The notes under the pieces were generated by a model. The model was given only the letters and a program-made list of their open reading frames with translations, had not been told where the DNA came from and searched no databases. A stretch of 64,000 nt of DNA from Paenibacillus sonchi. GTDB taxonomy: Bacteria > Bacillota > Bacilli > Paenibacillales > Paenibacillaceae. The stretch covers positions 3,100,001 to 3,164,000 of the forward strand of contig NZ_CP068595.1 of assembly GCF_016772475.1 (NCBI RefSeq), read 5' to 3'. Within the stretch, counting starts at the first letter, position 1. Each line of letters starts with the position of its first letter. Positions 9,714 to 17,291 of the stretch are shown piece after piece. Both the position numbers and the translations under genes were made by a program.

Positions 9714-11054
9714 ATGAAACTGGCAGTAATCGGTACCGGCTATGTCGGTCTTGTCTCTGGCGTATGTTTTACACTGAATGGAAATCATGTAATTTGCGTG
9801 GATAAGGATGAGGAAAAGATCAAAAAGCTCAGACAGATGGAATCCCCCATCTATGAGCCGGGTATTGAGGCACTCATTGAAATGAATTTGCGTGAGGGCA
9901 GGTTATCCTTCTCCTCGGATCTTCATGAATCGGTACGCCGGTCTGATATCGTCATTCTCGCGGTAGGGACGCCTTCTCTTCCGGGCGGTGAAGCAGACCT
10001 GAGATATATTGAAGGGGCGGCTACGGAAATCGCCCAGGCGATGGAAGGCTACAAAATCATTATGACCAAGTCAACCGTTCCTGTGGGCACAAATGAAAAA
10101 ATCCGCAAAATTATCGCCTCCCACACCACTCATCCCTTCGATATCGTCTCCGCTCCTGAATTCCTGCGTGAAGGCTCGGCGATCCAGGATACACTCCATC
10201 CGGACCGGATTGTTATCGGACTGGATAACCCGGAGCTTGAGCCTGCGATGCGCCAGCTTCACCAGGGCTTCACGGAAAATGTGTTCGTAACCGATATCCG
10301 CAGTGCGGAAATGATTAAATATGCATCGAATGCTTTTCTGGCGACGAAGATCTCCTTCATTAACGAGATTGCCAACATTTGTGAAAAAGTGGGAGCTGAT
10401 GTAACCGAGGTGGCAGAAGGTATGGGTATGGACCGGCGGATCGGCTCAACCTTCCTGCAGGCCGGTATCGGTTATGGCGGCTCCTGTTTCCCGAAAGACA
10501 CCAATGCGCTGATTCAAATTGCAGGCAATGTGGACTACGAGTTCAAGCTGCTGAAATCGGTGGTTGAGGTGAACAAAGACCAGCGCTTCATGATCATCTC
10601 GAAGCTGCATGAGTCCCTTGGCAACCTGCGCGGTGCAGTCATCGGCATCTGGGGATTGGCCTTTAAGCCGAACACCGACGATGTCCGCGAAGCCCCGGCC
10701 CGCGAAATTGTGGAGAGCCTGGTGGCCGAAGGCGCTACAGTGAAGCTGTATGATCCGATTGCTGCGGAGAACTTCAGACAGCAATACGATCATCCGCAGC
10801 TGCGCTGGTGCGGCCTGCCGGAAGAAGCGGCGGAAGGCAGCGATGCGGTCTGCCTGCTGACCGACTGGAGCGTGTTCAAGGACATCGATCTGCACAAGCT
10901 TGCGGAAGGGATGCGCCGCCAGGTGCTGATCGACGGACGCAACGTCTTCTCCAAAGAGCAGATCGAGGGAACCGGCTTTGAATACCATTCGGTCGGACGC
11001 CCGCAAATGGGGGGCCTCAGCGGCTACTCCCCCAGCGTAGCCGGCGCGGTCTAG
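9714..11054 (+). CDS. ugd: UDP-glucose 6-dehydrogenase
   Basis: A 446-residue enzyme that oxidises UDP-glucose twice with NAD+ to UDP-glucuronate. The N-terminal Rossmann motif VIGTGYVGLVSGVC begins at residue 4, STVPVGTNEKI and APEFLREGSAIQDTLHPDR follow, and the catalytic cysteine (residue 258) sits in GYGGSCFPKD. The C-terminal NAD/UDP-binding domain has WGLAFKPNTDDVREAPA. A textbook AAAAGGAGGATGATT ribosome site precedes the ATG. Its presence in the EPS locus implies a uronic acid, probably glucuronate, in the polymer. A 415-bp gap separates it from manC. Confidence 0.96.
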   Translation: MKLAVIGTGYVGLVSGVCFTLNGNHVICVDKDEEKIKKLRQMESPIYEPGIEALIEMNLREGRLSFSSDLHESVRRSDIVILAVGTPSLPGGEADLRYIEGAATEIAQAMEGYKIIMTKSTVPVGTNEKIRKIIASHTTHPFDIVSAPEFLREGSAIQDTLHPDRIVIGLDNPELEPAMRQLHQGFTENVFVTDIRSAEMIKYASNAFLATKISFINEIANICEKVGADVTEVAEGMGMDRRIGSTFLQAGIGYGGSCFPKDTNALIQIAGNVDYEFKLLKSVVEVNKDQRFMIISKLHESLGNLRGAVIGIWGLAFKPNTDDVREAPAREIVESLVAEGATVKLYDPIAAENFRQQYDHPQLRWCGLPEEAAEGSDAVCLLTDWSVFKDIDLHKLAEGMRRQVLIDGRNVFSKEQIEGTGFEYHSVGRPQMGGLSGYSPSVAGAV

Positions 11055-11469
11055 GCTGTATCTGCCGCCAAACAAGCGGCCATGCCGGATCTTTAGCAGG
11101 GGGCTTCGCCTGCGGGTGAAGCAGCTTGGGCGAACTAATTCCACTGGCTCGTTTTCCAGTGGAAATGCTGCCGGGGAAGCTGTTAAGGGAGGAACGGAGA
11201 GGAATTTTGGAACTGTAGGAGCGAATGCGTCCGCCTTTGTCTGCGGATTTCCACCTCGAACAGCGGTTTATATCAAGAAATCTGCAGACAACAGCGGCCG
11301 GAAGTCCAAACATTCCTTGGAGAGACTCCCGTAACAGCCGACCTGAAGTATTGTCACGCAACATAATGCGTCAGTGACATTCCTGCCTTTCATGCGTAAG
11401 CCACCCGGCAGCAGCTCACAATAACAATCCGATATTTACGCGACAACACATAAATAGGAGGGTTCACTT
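11055..11469. other. Intergenic region ugd-manC with hairpins and structured element
   Basis: No gene is visible. The region contains a 9-bp inverted repeat (TTCCACTGG at 11139-11147 with CCAGTGGAA at 11156-11164) without a T run, copy B of the dispersed structured element, and an imperfect dyad with TGTCAC and GTGACA arms around 11353-11380. The manC ribosome site AAATAGGAGGG lies at the end. I see no clear rho-independent terminator, so transcription may read through. Confidence 0.6.
11201..11316 (+). repeat. Dispersed structured element, copy B (5' of manC)
   Basis: Related to copies at 5178-5296 and 60380-60499. The outer arms GGAATTTTGGA and TCCAAACATTCC pair, and the long inner stem is 11237-11251 with 11277-11291 (one G-U pair). 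Relative to copy A, the seventh pair of the stem changes from T-A to G-C, and to C-G in copy C, which keeps pairing intact. Conserved blocks are CCGCCTTTGTC, GACAACAGCGGCCGGAAGTCC and AAACATTCC. It lies about 150 bases ahead of manC. Confidence 0.8.
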
Positions 11470-12843
11470 ATGAAACTGGTACTTCTATCTGGCGGTTCTG
11501 GTAAACGGCTCTGGCCTTTGTCCAACGATTCCCGTTCCAAGCAATTTCTGAAGGTGCTGCAAAGCCCGGCGGGCGAACCGGAATCCATGGTGCAGCGGGT
11601 ATGGAGACAACTTCAGGAGACAGGCATGGCGGATTCCTCGTATTTGGCTACCGGCCGCAGCCAGGTCGAAATGATTCAGAGCCAGCTCGGCGCAGAGGTG
11701 CCAATCATTGTGGAGCCGGAACGCCGCGATACCTTCCCGGCCATTGCTCTGACTGCAGCTTACCTGTATTCAATCGCAGGGGTGTCTCCAAGGGAGACTG
11801 TGGCTATTCTGCCCGTCGATCCGTATGTGGAGGCATCATTTTTTGAAACCGTCGTCCAGCTTGAGGCCACGATGCAGGAAAGCGGCGCAAATCTGGCGCT
11901 GATGGGCGTAGTCCCTGAGCTTGCCTCCGAGAAATACGGCTATATTATTCCTACCAGCGATGAAGCAGCGGCAAGCGGCTATATGCAGGTGAGCCATTTC
12001 CAGGAGAAGCCGGACCGCGCACAGGCCGAAGAGCTGATCAGCCGGGGGGCACTGTGGAACTGCGGAGTATTCGCTTTCCGCCTGGGCTATCTGCTGGATA
12101 TTCTGCAGCGCAAAGGTCTGCCTTTGAACTATGAGGAACTGCAGAAGCAGTATAAACTGCTGTCGTCCATCAGCTTTGACTACGAAGTGGTGGAAAAAGA
12201 GGAGAATATCGTCGTTCAGCCTTACGCCGGGTTCTGGAAGGATCTTGGCACATGGAATACCCTCACCGAGGAAATGAGCAGCAACCACGTGGGCAAAGGC
12301 TTCGTGACCGCCGATTCCGAAGGGACCTGCCTGATCAATGAACTGGACATTCCGGTCACAGTAATCGGAGCAAAGGACCTGATTATCGCAGCCAGCCCGG
12401 ACGGCATTCTCGTGACCCACAAAACGGAAAGCCCACGCATCAAGGAAGTGCTGAAGTCTTTTGAACAAAGACCGATGTACGAGGAGCGCCGCTGGGGCCA
12501 CTATAAGGTCATTGATTATGTGAAGTACGATGAGGGCAATGAAGTGCTGACCAAGCGGATTTTTATCTCCGAAGGCAAAAATATCAGCTACCAGCTGCAT
12601 CACAAACGCAGTGAAATCTGGACAATTGTCAGCGGCGAGGCAAGCATTGTGCTGAATGAGAAGATGCATAATGTGAAGGCAGGGGATGTAGTCCGCATAC
12701 CGGAAGGGACAAAACATGCCATTCTGGCGCTGACGGATGTGGAGTTCATTGAGGTGCAGACCGGCTCGGAGCTGGTGGAAGAAGACAATATCCGCATTAC
12801 ACTGGAGTGGGAAGACATCGCTCTGCAGCAGTTTATTTCGTAA
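11470..12843 (+). CDS. manC: Mannose-1-phosphate guanylyltransferase (bacterial ManC/CpsB type)
   Basis: A 457-residue enzyme making GDP-mannose from mannose 1-phosphate and GTP. The nucleotidyltransferase signature LLSGGSGKRLWPLSND starts at residue 4; SKQFLKV, VEPERRDTFPAIALTA, FQEKPDRAQAEELI and LWNCGVFAF follow. A C-terminal cupin region (RRWGHYKVIDY, LHHKRSEIWTIVSGEA, VRIPEGTKHAI) is the domain that in two-domain homologues carries phosphomannose isomerase activity; whether it is active here is not clear. The start has AAATAGGAGGGTTCACTT upstream. The gene closes the biosynthetic part of the EPS locus and supports a mannose-containing polymer, which matches the GH26 mannanase-family genes that follow. 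Confidence 0.93.
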   Translation: MKLVLLSGGSGKRLWPLSNDSRSKQFLKVLQSPAGEPESMVQRVWRQLQETGMADSSYLATGRSQVEMIQSQLGAEVPIIVEPERRDTFPAIALTAAYLYSIAGVSPRETVAILPVDPYVEASFFETVVQLEATMQESGANLALMGVVPELASEKYGYIIPTSDEAAASGYMQVSHFQEKPDRAQAEELISRGALWNCGVFAFRLGYLLDILQRKGLPLNYEELQKQYKLLSSISFDYEVVEKEENIVVQPYAGFWKDLGTWNTLTEEMSSNHVGKGFVTADSEGTCLINELDIPVTVIGAKDLIIAASPDGILVTHKTESPRIKEVLKSFEQRPMYEERRWGHYKVIDYVKYDEGNEVLTKRIFISEGKNISYQLHHKRSEIWTIVSGEASIVLNEKMHNVKAGDVVRIPEGTKHAILALTDVEFIEVQTGSELVEEDNIRITLEWEDIALQQFIS

Positions 12844-13025
12844 AAAAATGCGCCGAAGGCGCTGTCGAATCCGGCGAAACCTTCCCGGGTCATGTCGATT
12901 TCAGGTTTCAAGCTAGGGCTAAATAATCTATTTACCCAATTGTTACAATTCCAAAACAGGTATTAAGAACCATTTATTAAGGAAAGTTCATTAATGCTCT
13001 AAACTAAAAATTTAATAGAGACGAT

Positions 13026-13167
13026 ACTTACGGTAAGAGGGATAAATCCTTCCACTACGACAAAGGCAAACCTAATCGAAAGATAGGGACGCAAAGCTAT
13101 AGGGCCTCCGAAAGAGTGGCAGCCTGGCTACCGAAAGGAAGATGAATTTTGACAACTTACCGTAAGT
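13026..13167 (+). promoter_or_regulatory. Outer 12-bp complementarity enclosing riboswitch and start codon
   Basis: ACTTACGGTAAG at 13026-13037, just ahead of the aptamer, is perfectly complementary to CTTACCGTAAGT at 13156-13167, codons 3-7 of the GH26 gene. If paired in the mRNA it would close a large domain that contains the whole c-di-GMP aptamer, the Shine-Dalgarno and the TTG start. The pairing is seen directly; its function is inference, and each arm is itself near-palindromic, so chance or a different role is possible. Confidence 0.45.
13049..13141 (+). promoter_or_regulatory. Cyclic-di-GMP-I (GEMM-I) riboswitch
   Basis: The leader matches the GEMM-I aptamer in order: AAAGGCAAACC, a GAAA-tetraloop hairpin at 13071-13087 (CCTAATC-GAAA-GATAGG), GGGACGCAAAGC, a GGGCCT block and the TGGCAGCCTGGCTACCG 3' domain. 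The closing stem is CTTCC at 13049-13053 with GGAAG at 13137-13141. GGAAG is also the Shine-Dalgarno of the TTG start at 13149, seven bases away. Ligand binding stabilises the closing stem in this class, so c-di-GMP should hide the ribosome site: a translational off switch. The class identity is firm; the direction of control is inferred from the overlap. Confidence 0.9.
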
Positions 13168-15515
13168 CGCGTCTGGTGTCCATCATGTTAACTATTGCCC
13201 TGTTTCTGACTGCAGTGCCGTTTGGCCTGGGGAGCGCGCCATCGACGGCAGCTGCTGCCTCGAGTTCCTCAGCCCCGGTTAATCCCAATGCATCACCTGC
13301 TGCTGTCAAGCTGCTTGACGATCTAAACGCTATTTCAGGAAAAGGTATTATTACCGGCCAGCATGACTATCTGGAGAGCCCGGATGAATTCAGCAACAGG
13401 CTGAAGTGGACGAGCGGAAAGTACGCGGCCCTTCACGGCTACGAGCTTGGCTTAATCAGCGGCCAGTCGGAAAGCACTGGAGCAGCACAGCGCAGAAATG
13501 TGGTGAACAGTGCGATCAACTGGTACAAAAATGGCGGCATCGTCGCGATGACCTTCCATGAGCAGCTGCCCGGCACTTCGTACCAATGGGCGAATGTGCA
13601 GAGGACGCTTAGTCAAGCGGAATTCAACAAGTATGTAACACCGGGAACGGCTCAATACAAAAGCCTGATCGCCGATCTGGACAAAGTGGCCGTTTCGCTT
13701 AAGAGCTTGCGGGACGCTGGTGTTCCAGTCCTATGGAGACCCTACCATGAAATGAACGGCAACTGGTTCTGGTGGGGGAAGAAAAATAATTTTGCGGAAC
13801 TTTGGAATATTATGTATGACCGTTTCGTAAACGTTCATCAATTAAACAACCTGCTGTGGGTGTGGAACCCCAATGCTCCAAATGCCTCGTCCGATCCTTA
13901 TGAACTGACCTATCCGGGAGCAGACAAGGTAGACGTTCTCGCAGCAGATATATATAACAATGATTATATGAACAGATATCATGATAGCCTGCTGAGCCTC
14001 GCGGACGGCAAACCCATTGCCATTGGTGAAAATGGCGAAATGCCAAGCACCGCCAAGCTGCAGCTCTCCCAGAGACAATGGGTCTATATGATGAACTGGG
14101 GAAAGATGCTCTATGAAAACAACAGCACCACTACCATCAAAAACTTTATGAATGACAGTTACACCGTCACACTGGATCAATACAAAGCCGGGCTGGTGGA
14201 GTCACCTGCGGCTCCAGCTACTCCGACGGCTACGCCAACACCGGTGCCGACGGCTACACCGACACCAGTGCCGACGGCCACGCCGGCACCAACGGCCACG
14301 CCGACACCGGCACCAACGGCAAAGCCTATAGCCACACCGGTACTATCTCCGGATGATGGTATGGTGGTTCTTCCCGGTCTAAATGGTCTTCAGGGAGAAT
14401 ATTTCAAGAATATGACGCTATCGGGTACACCTGTACTCGTGCGTAACGACGCTGCGGTTAACTTCAACTGGCGCCTGAGCGCTCCGGTATCTTCACTGGG
14501 TGTGGATTATTTCTCGGTCCGCTGGACCGGGCTGATCAAACCGTCGTACAGCGAGACTTACACGATTTCCACGACTTCAGACGATGGTATCCGCGTCTGG
14601 ATTGACGGTACAGCTGTAATCGACAGTTGGACTAAGCAGAGCGGAACTGAACGTACCGGAAATATCACCTTGAAGGCAGGGCAGCTCTACGATATCAAAG
14701 TCGAGTATTACGAAAATGCAGGCGATGCCAACATTCGTCTGATGTGGCAGAGCACCAGCCAGACCAAAGCTACAGTTCCAACAAGCGCTTTGTACGTCAA
14801 GACCTCAGCCAGCACAAGTCAAGCATTGCTGGCAGCTGCACCAACACCGGTAGCAACCCCGGCACCAACACCGGTAGCAACCCCGGCACCAACGCCGGCA
14901 GCAACCCCGGCGCCAACCCCGGCAGCAACGCCGGTAGCAACCCCGGCAGTAACGCCGGTAGCGACTCCGGCGCCAACGCCGGTAGCGACTCCGGCAGCAA
15001 CGCCGGAACCTGCACTGGCACCGATGCCGGAACCGGCGTCGGCTCCAGCGCCAGCAGCGGCACCAGCAGCAGCGCCTGCTGATAACGGACTGCAGGGTGA
15101 ATATTTCAGCAACATGCAGCTGTCTGGTGCTCCGGCAGTTGTACGCACCGATGCTGTGCTCGATTTCAACTGGCGGCTGGGTTCGCCGGATGCTGCAATC
15201 GGCACCGATTTCTTCTCGGTACGGTGGAGCGGCAAGATCAAACCGCTGTATAGCGAAACCTATCAGATCTATACAACATCAGATGATGGTGTCCGCGTTT
15301 GGGTCAATGGCACTCTTGTGATTGACAGCTGGATGAAGCAGAGCGGAACCGAACGCACAGGAAGCATAAGCCTGCAAGCCGGGCAATTATATGATATCAA
15401 AGTGGAGTATTACGAGAACCAAGGGGATGCAAGAGCGCGGCTGATGTGGGAAAGTCCAAGCCAAGTCAAAGAGACGGTTCCTGCCAGCGCCCTTTTCCTT
15501 CCTTCCGCTTCCTAA
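13149..15515 (+). CDS. Secreted GH26 glycosidase (beta-mannanase family) with two PA14 modules
   Basis: A 788-residue secreted protein. It has a signal peptide (to about residue 36), a GH26 catalytic domain at about 45-345, a Pro/Thr/Ala linker at about 355-400, a PA14 module at about 413-550, a second linker at about 555-640 and a second PA14 at about 646-785. In the GH26 domain the acid/base is Glu201 (RPYHEMNGNWFWWG) and the nucleophile Glu294 (IGENGEMPS). Family members mostly cleave beta-mannans; PA14 modules bind carbohydrate. The start is a TTG: GGAAG lies seven bases upstream, and the ATG at 13142 reads a stop after seven codons. Position after manC, behind a c-di-GMP riboswitch, suggests it trims or releases the locus's own polymer. 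The exact substrate is not shown. Confidence 0.92.
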   Translation: MTTYRKSRLVSIMLTIALFLTAVPFGLGSAPSTAAAASSSSAPVNPNASPAAVKLLDDLNAISGKGIITGQHDYLESPDEFSNRLKWTSGKYAALHGYELGLISGQSESTGAAQRRNVVNSAINWYKNGGIVAMTFHEQLPGTSYQWANVQRTLSQAEFNKYVTPGTAQYKSLIADLDKVAVSLKSLRDAGVPVLWRPYHEMNGNWFWWGKKNNFAELWNIMYDRFVNVHQLNNLLWVWNPNAPNASSDPYELTYPGADKVDVLAADIYNNDYMNRYHDSLLSLADGKPIAIGENGEMPSTAKLQLSQRQWVYMMNWGKMLYENNSTTTIKNFMNDSYTVTLDQYKAGLVESPAAPATPTATPTPVPTATPTPVPTATPAPTATPTPAPTAKPIATPVLSPDDGMVVLPGLNGLQGEYFKNMTLSGTPVLVRNDAAVNFNWRLSAPVSSLGVDYFSVRWTGLIKPSYSETYTISTTSDDGIRVWIDGTAVIDSWTKQSGTERTGNITLKAGQLYDIKVEYYENAGDANIRLMWQSTSQTKATVPTSALYVKTSASTSQALLAAAPTPVATPAPTPVATPAPTPAATPAPTPAATPVATPAVTPVATPAPTPVATPAATPEPALAPMPEPASAPAPAAAPAAAPADNGLQGEYFSNMQLSGAPAVVRTDAVLDFNWRLGSPDAAIGTDFFSVRWSGKIKPLYSETYQIYTTSDDGVRVWVNGTLVIDSWMKQSGTERTGSISLQAGQLYDIKVEYYENQGDARARLMWESPSQVKETVPASALFLPSAS

Positions 15516-15707
15516 AGAAATACTGCTGAATTCATCCCGAACGCCGATACTCGTTAAGACGTTACAATATTAATCCTAAAAGTCCAATAGCCCTGCTTAT
15601 CGGCAGGGCTACTAAGCTATAGTCCTTCTATGCTGCATACTGGTCGAACTTTAAGTTCACCCGTGTGCGGATTGGAAGCCACCTACGGCTGGAGAGAGGA
15701 GATTACA
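15516..15707 (+). promoter_or_regulatory. Leader between the two GH26 genes with a strong hairpin
   Basis: A perfect 9-bp stem with a 6-base loop lies at 15588-15611 (TAGCCCTGC / GCAGGGCTA), and a shorter AGCC/GGCT hairpin sits before the ribosome site GGAGAGAGGAG. There is no T run after the main hairpin, so it is not a standard terminator. It may attenuate or process a transcript that continues from the riboswitch-controlled gene. It lacks the GGCAAACC and GACGCAAAGC blocks of a GEMM aptamer. Confidence 0.4.
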
Positions 15708-17225
15708 TTGAACACTTACCGCAAGTACCGGCTTTTTATTACGATCCTGCCTATTATGTTTATCCTTTCCTTGCTGCCCTGGAGTGAGGCGCGCAGTCTT
15801 TCTATTGAACGGAATGTGGTCATTCCCCCGGAGGCGGTCACACCGGTGAATCCATCGGCTTCACAGGAAGCTGCCGATCTGCTGGATTATCTGGTTGATC
15901 TCGGAGGAAAGGGCATAATCTCCGGCCAGCATGACTATCTGGAGAGCCCGGACGAATTCAACAACAAGCTGAAGAATGCCGCAGGGGATTACGCGGTGCT
16001 GCACGGCTATGAGCTTGGAGCGATTAACAACCAGTCGAAAGGAACTATTGCCCGGCAGCGCCAGGCTGTTGTGGCCAGCGCGATTAAATGGCATGAGGGT
16101 GGAGGCATCGTGGCGATGACGTTTCATCAGAACCTGCCCGGAACCACTCCGGAGTGGGCCAACGTGCATATGAGCCTGAGCCAGGAGAAGTTCGATGCCT
16201 ATGTTACACCGGGTACGCCGCAATACAAAAGCCTGCTTGCTTCACTTGACGAGATTGCCGTCTATTTGGGGGAGCTGCGGGATGCAGGAGTTCCTGTGCT
16301 GTGGCGTCCGTATCACGAGATGAACGGAAACTGGTTCTGGTGGGGGCAGAAGGATAACTTCTCCAGACTTTGGGATATTACGTACGACCGGCTGGTGAAC
16401 CAGCATAAATTGAATAATCTGCTGTGGGTATGGAATCCGAATGCTCCGAATAAGTGGGCAGAGCCTTACAGTGCCTATTATCCTGGGGCGGCTAAGGTGG
16501 ATGTACTGGCAGCTGATATCTACAATAATGATTACAAGCAGTCTTATTATGAAGGCCTGCTTGAATTGGCTAATGGAAAGCCTATTGGCATAGGAGAGAG
16601 CGGAGAACTGCCAGACCCTGCTATATTGTCTCAAACCCAAAGTAAATGGGTATATACGATGACATGGGGGAAAATGCTGACCGAAAATAACAACCTCCAG
16701 AAAATCCGGAGTTTTATGACCAATCAGCATACGGTATCCAGACAGGATTACGTTCAGGCGCTTAATGCCAAAACGAACAATGGATCAGGCATCATTCCGA
16801 AGAATGGCTTGAAAGGACAGTATTTCAACAATGCCGAACTCTCAGGAGACCCTGTGCTCACCCGTAATGACAAGAAGATTGACTTTAACTGGCATGGAGA
16901 TTCTCCGGCGGCAGGTGTGAACAAGGATTCCTTCTCCGTGCGCTGGACCGGGAAAATGAAGGCGGTCTACAGTGAGGAATATACGTTCACCGCTTCCTCG
17001 GATGATGGCGTCCGTGTATGGATCGGCGACAAGCTGATTATCGACAGCTGGAAGAAGCAAAGCGGTGTCAGCCGCGTGGGGAGCATTAAGCTCACAGCAG
17101 GAACCTCGTATAACCTGAAAGTAGAATATTACGAGAACCGCGGAGATGCAAGCATCCGCTTGATGTGGAAGAGTCCGAGCCAGAAGCCTGGGCCCATCCC
17201 CCAGAACGCCCTTACCCTTCCTTAA
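15708..17225 (+). CDS. Secreted GH26 glycosidase with one PA14 module
   Basis: A 505-residue paralogue of the preceding enzyme, sharing long identical blocks (GQHDYLESPDEF, RPYHEMNGNWFWWG, DVLAADIYNNDY). A signal peptide of about 27 residues is followed by GH26 to about residue 360 and, without the long Pro/Thr linker, one PA14 module (GLKGQYFNNAELSGDP to the end). Acid/base is Glu204 and nucleophile Glu297 (IGESGELPD). The TTG at 15708 is chosen because GAGAGAGGAG lies in front and the N-terminus (NTYRKYRLF) then matches its neighbour (TTYRKSRLV). The two genes are a tandem duplication. Likely secreted or cell-surface mannan or EPS hydrolase. Confidence 0.9.
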   Translation: MNTYRKYRLFITILPIMFILSLLPWSEARSLSIERNVVIPPEAVTPVNPSASQEAADLLDYLVDLGGKGIISGQHDYLESPDEFNNKLKNAAGDYAVLHGYELGAINNQSKGTIARQRQAVVASAIKWHEGGGIVAMTFHQNLPGTTPEWANVHMSLSQEKFDAYVTPGTPQYKSLLASLDEIAVYLGELRDAGVPVLWRPYHEMNGNWFWWGQKDNFSRLWDITYDRLVNQHKLNNLLWVWNPNAPNKWAEPYSAYYPGAAKVDVLAADIYNNDYKQSYYEGLLELANGKPIGIGESGELPDPAILSQTQSKWVYTMTWGKMLTENNNLQKIRSFMTNQHTVSRQDYVQALNAKTNNGSGIIPKNGLKGQYFNNAELSGDPVLTRNDKKIDFNWHGDSPAAGVNKDSFSVRWTGKMKAVYSEEYTFTASSDDGVRVWIGDKLIIDSWKKQSGVSRVGSIKLTAGTSYNLKVEYYENRGDASIRLMWKSPSQKPGPIPQNALTLP

Positions 17226-17291
17226 TGAATGAAGCAAAATCAGGCTTACAGAGCCTGGGCACACACCCCGGAAGAAAGCGAGGACATGGGA

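Noticed and set aside
12849..12862. GCGCC-GAA-GGCGC hairpin right after manC as terminator
   Set aside because: No T run follows on the plus strand; the A-rich flank is on the upstream side, so it would only work on the minus strand, where there is no gene to end.
14797..15241. Long antisense open frames over the GH26 linker
   Set aside because: They arise from the repeated GC-rich linker DNA; no ribosome site and low-complexity Pro/Ala/Gly translation.
15588..15707. Second c-di-GMP riboswitch before the second GH26 gene
   Set aside because: Only short resemblance (AAGCTATAG and an AGCC/GGCT hairpin); the conserved GGCAAACC, GAAA loop and GACGCAAAGC blocks are missing.
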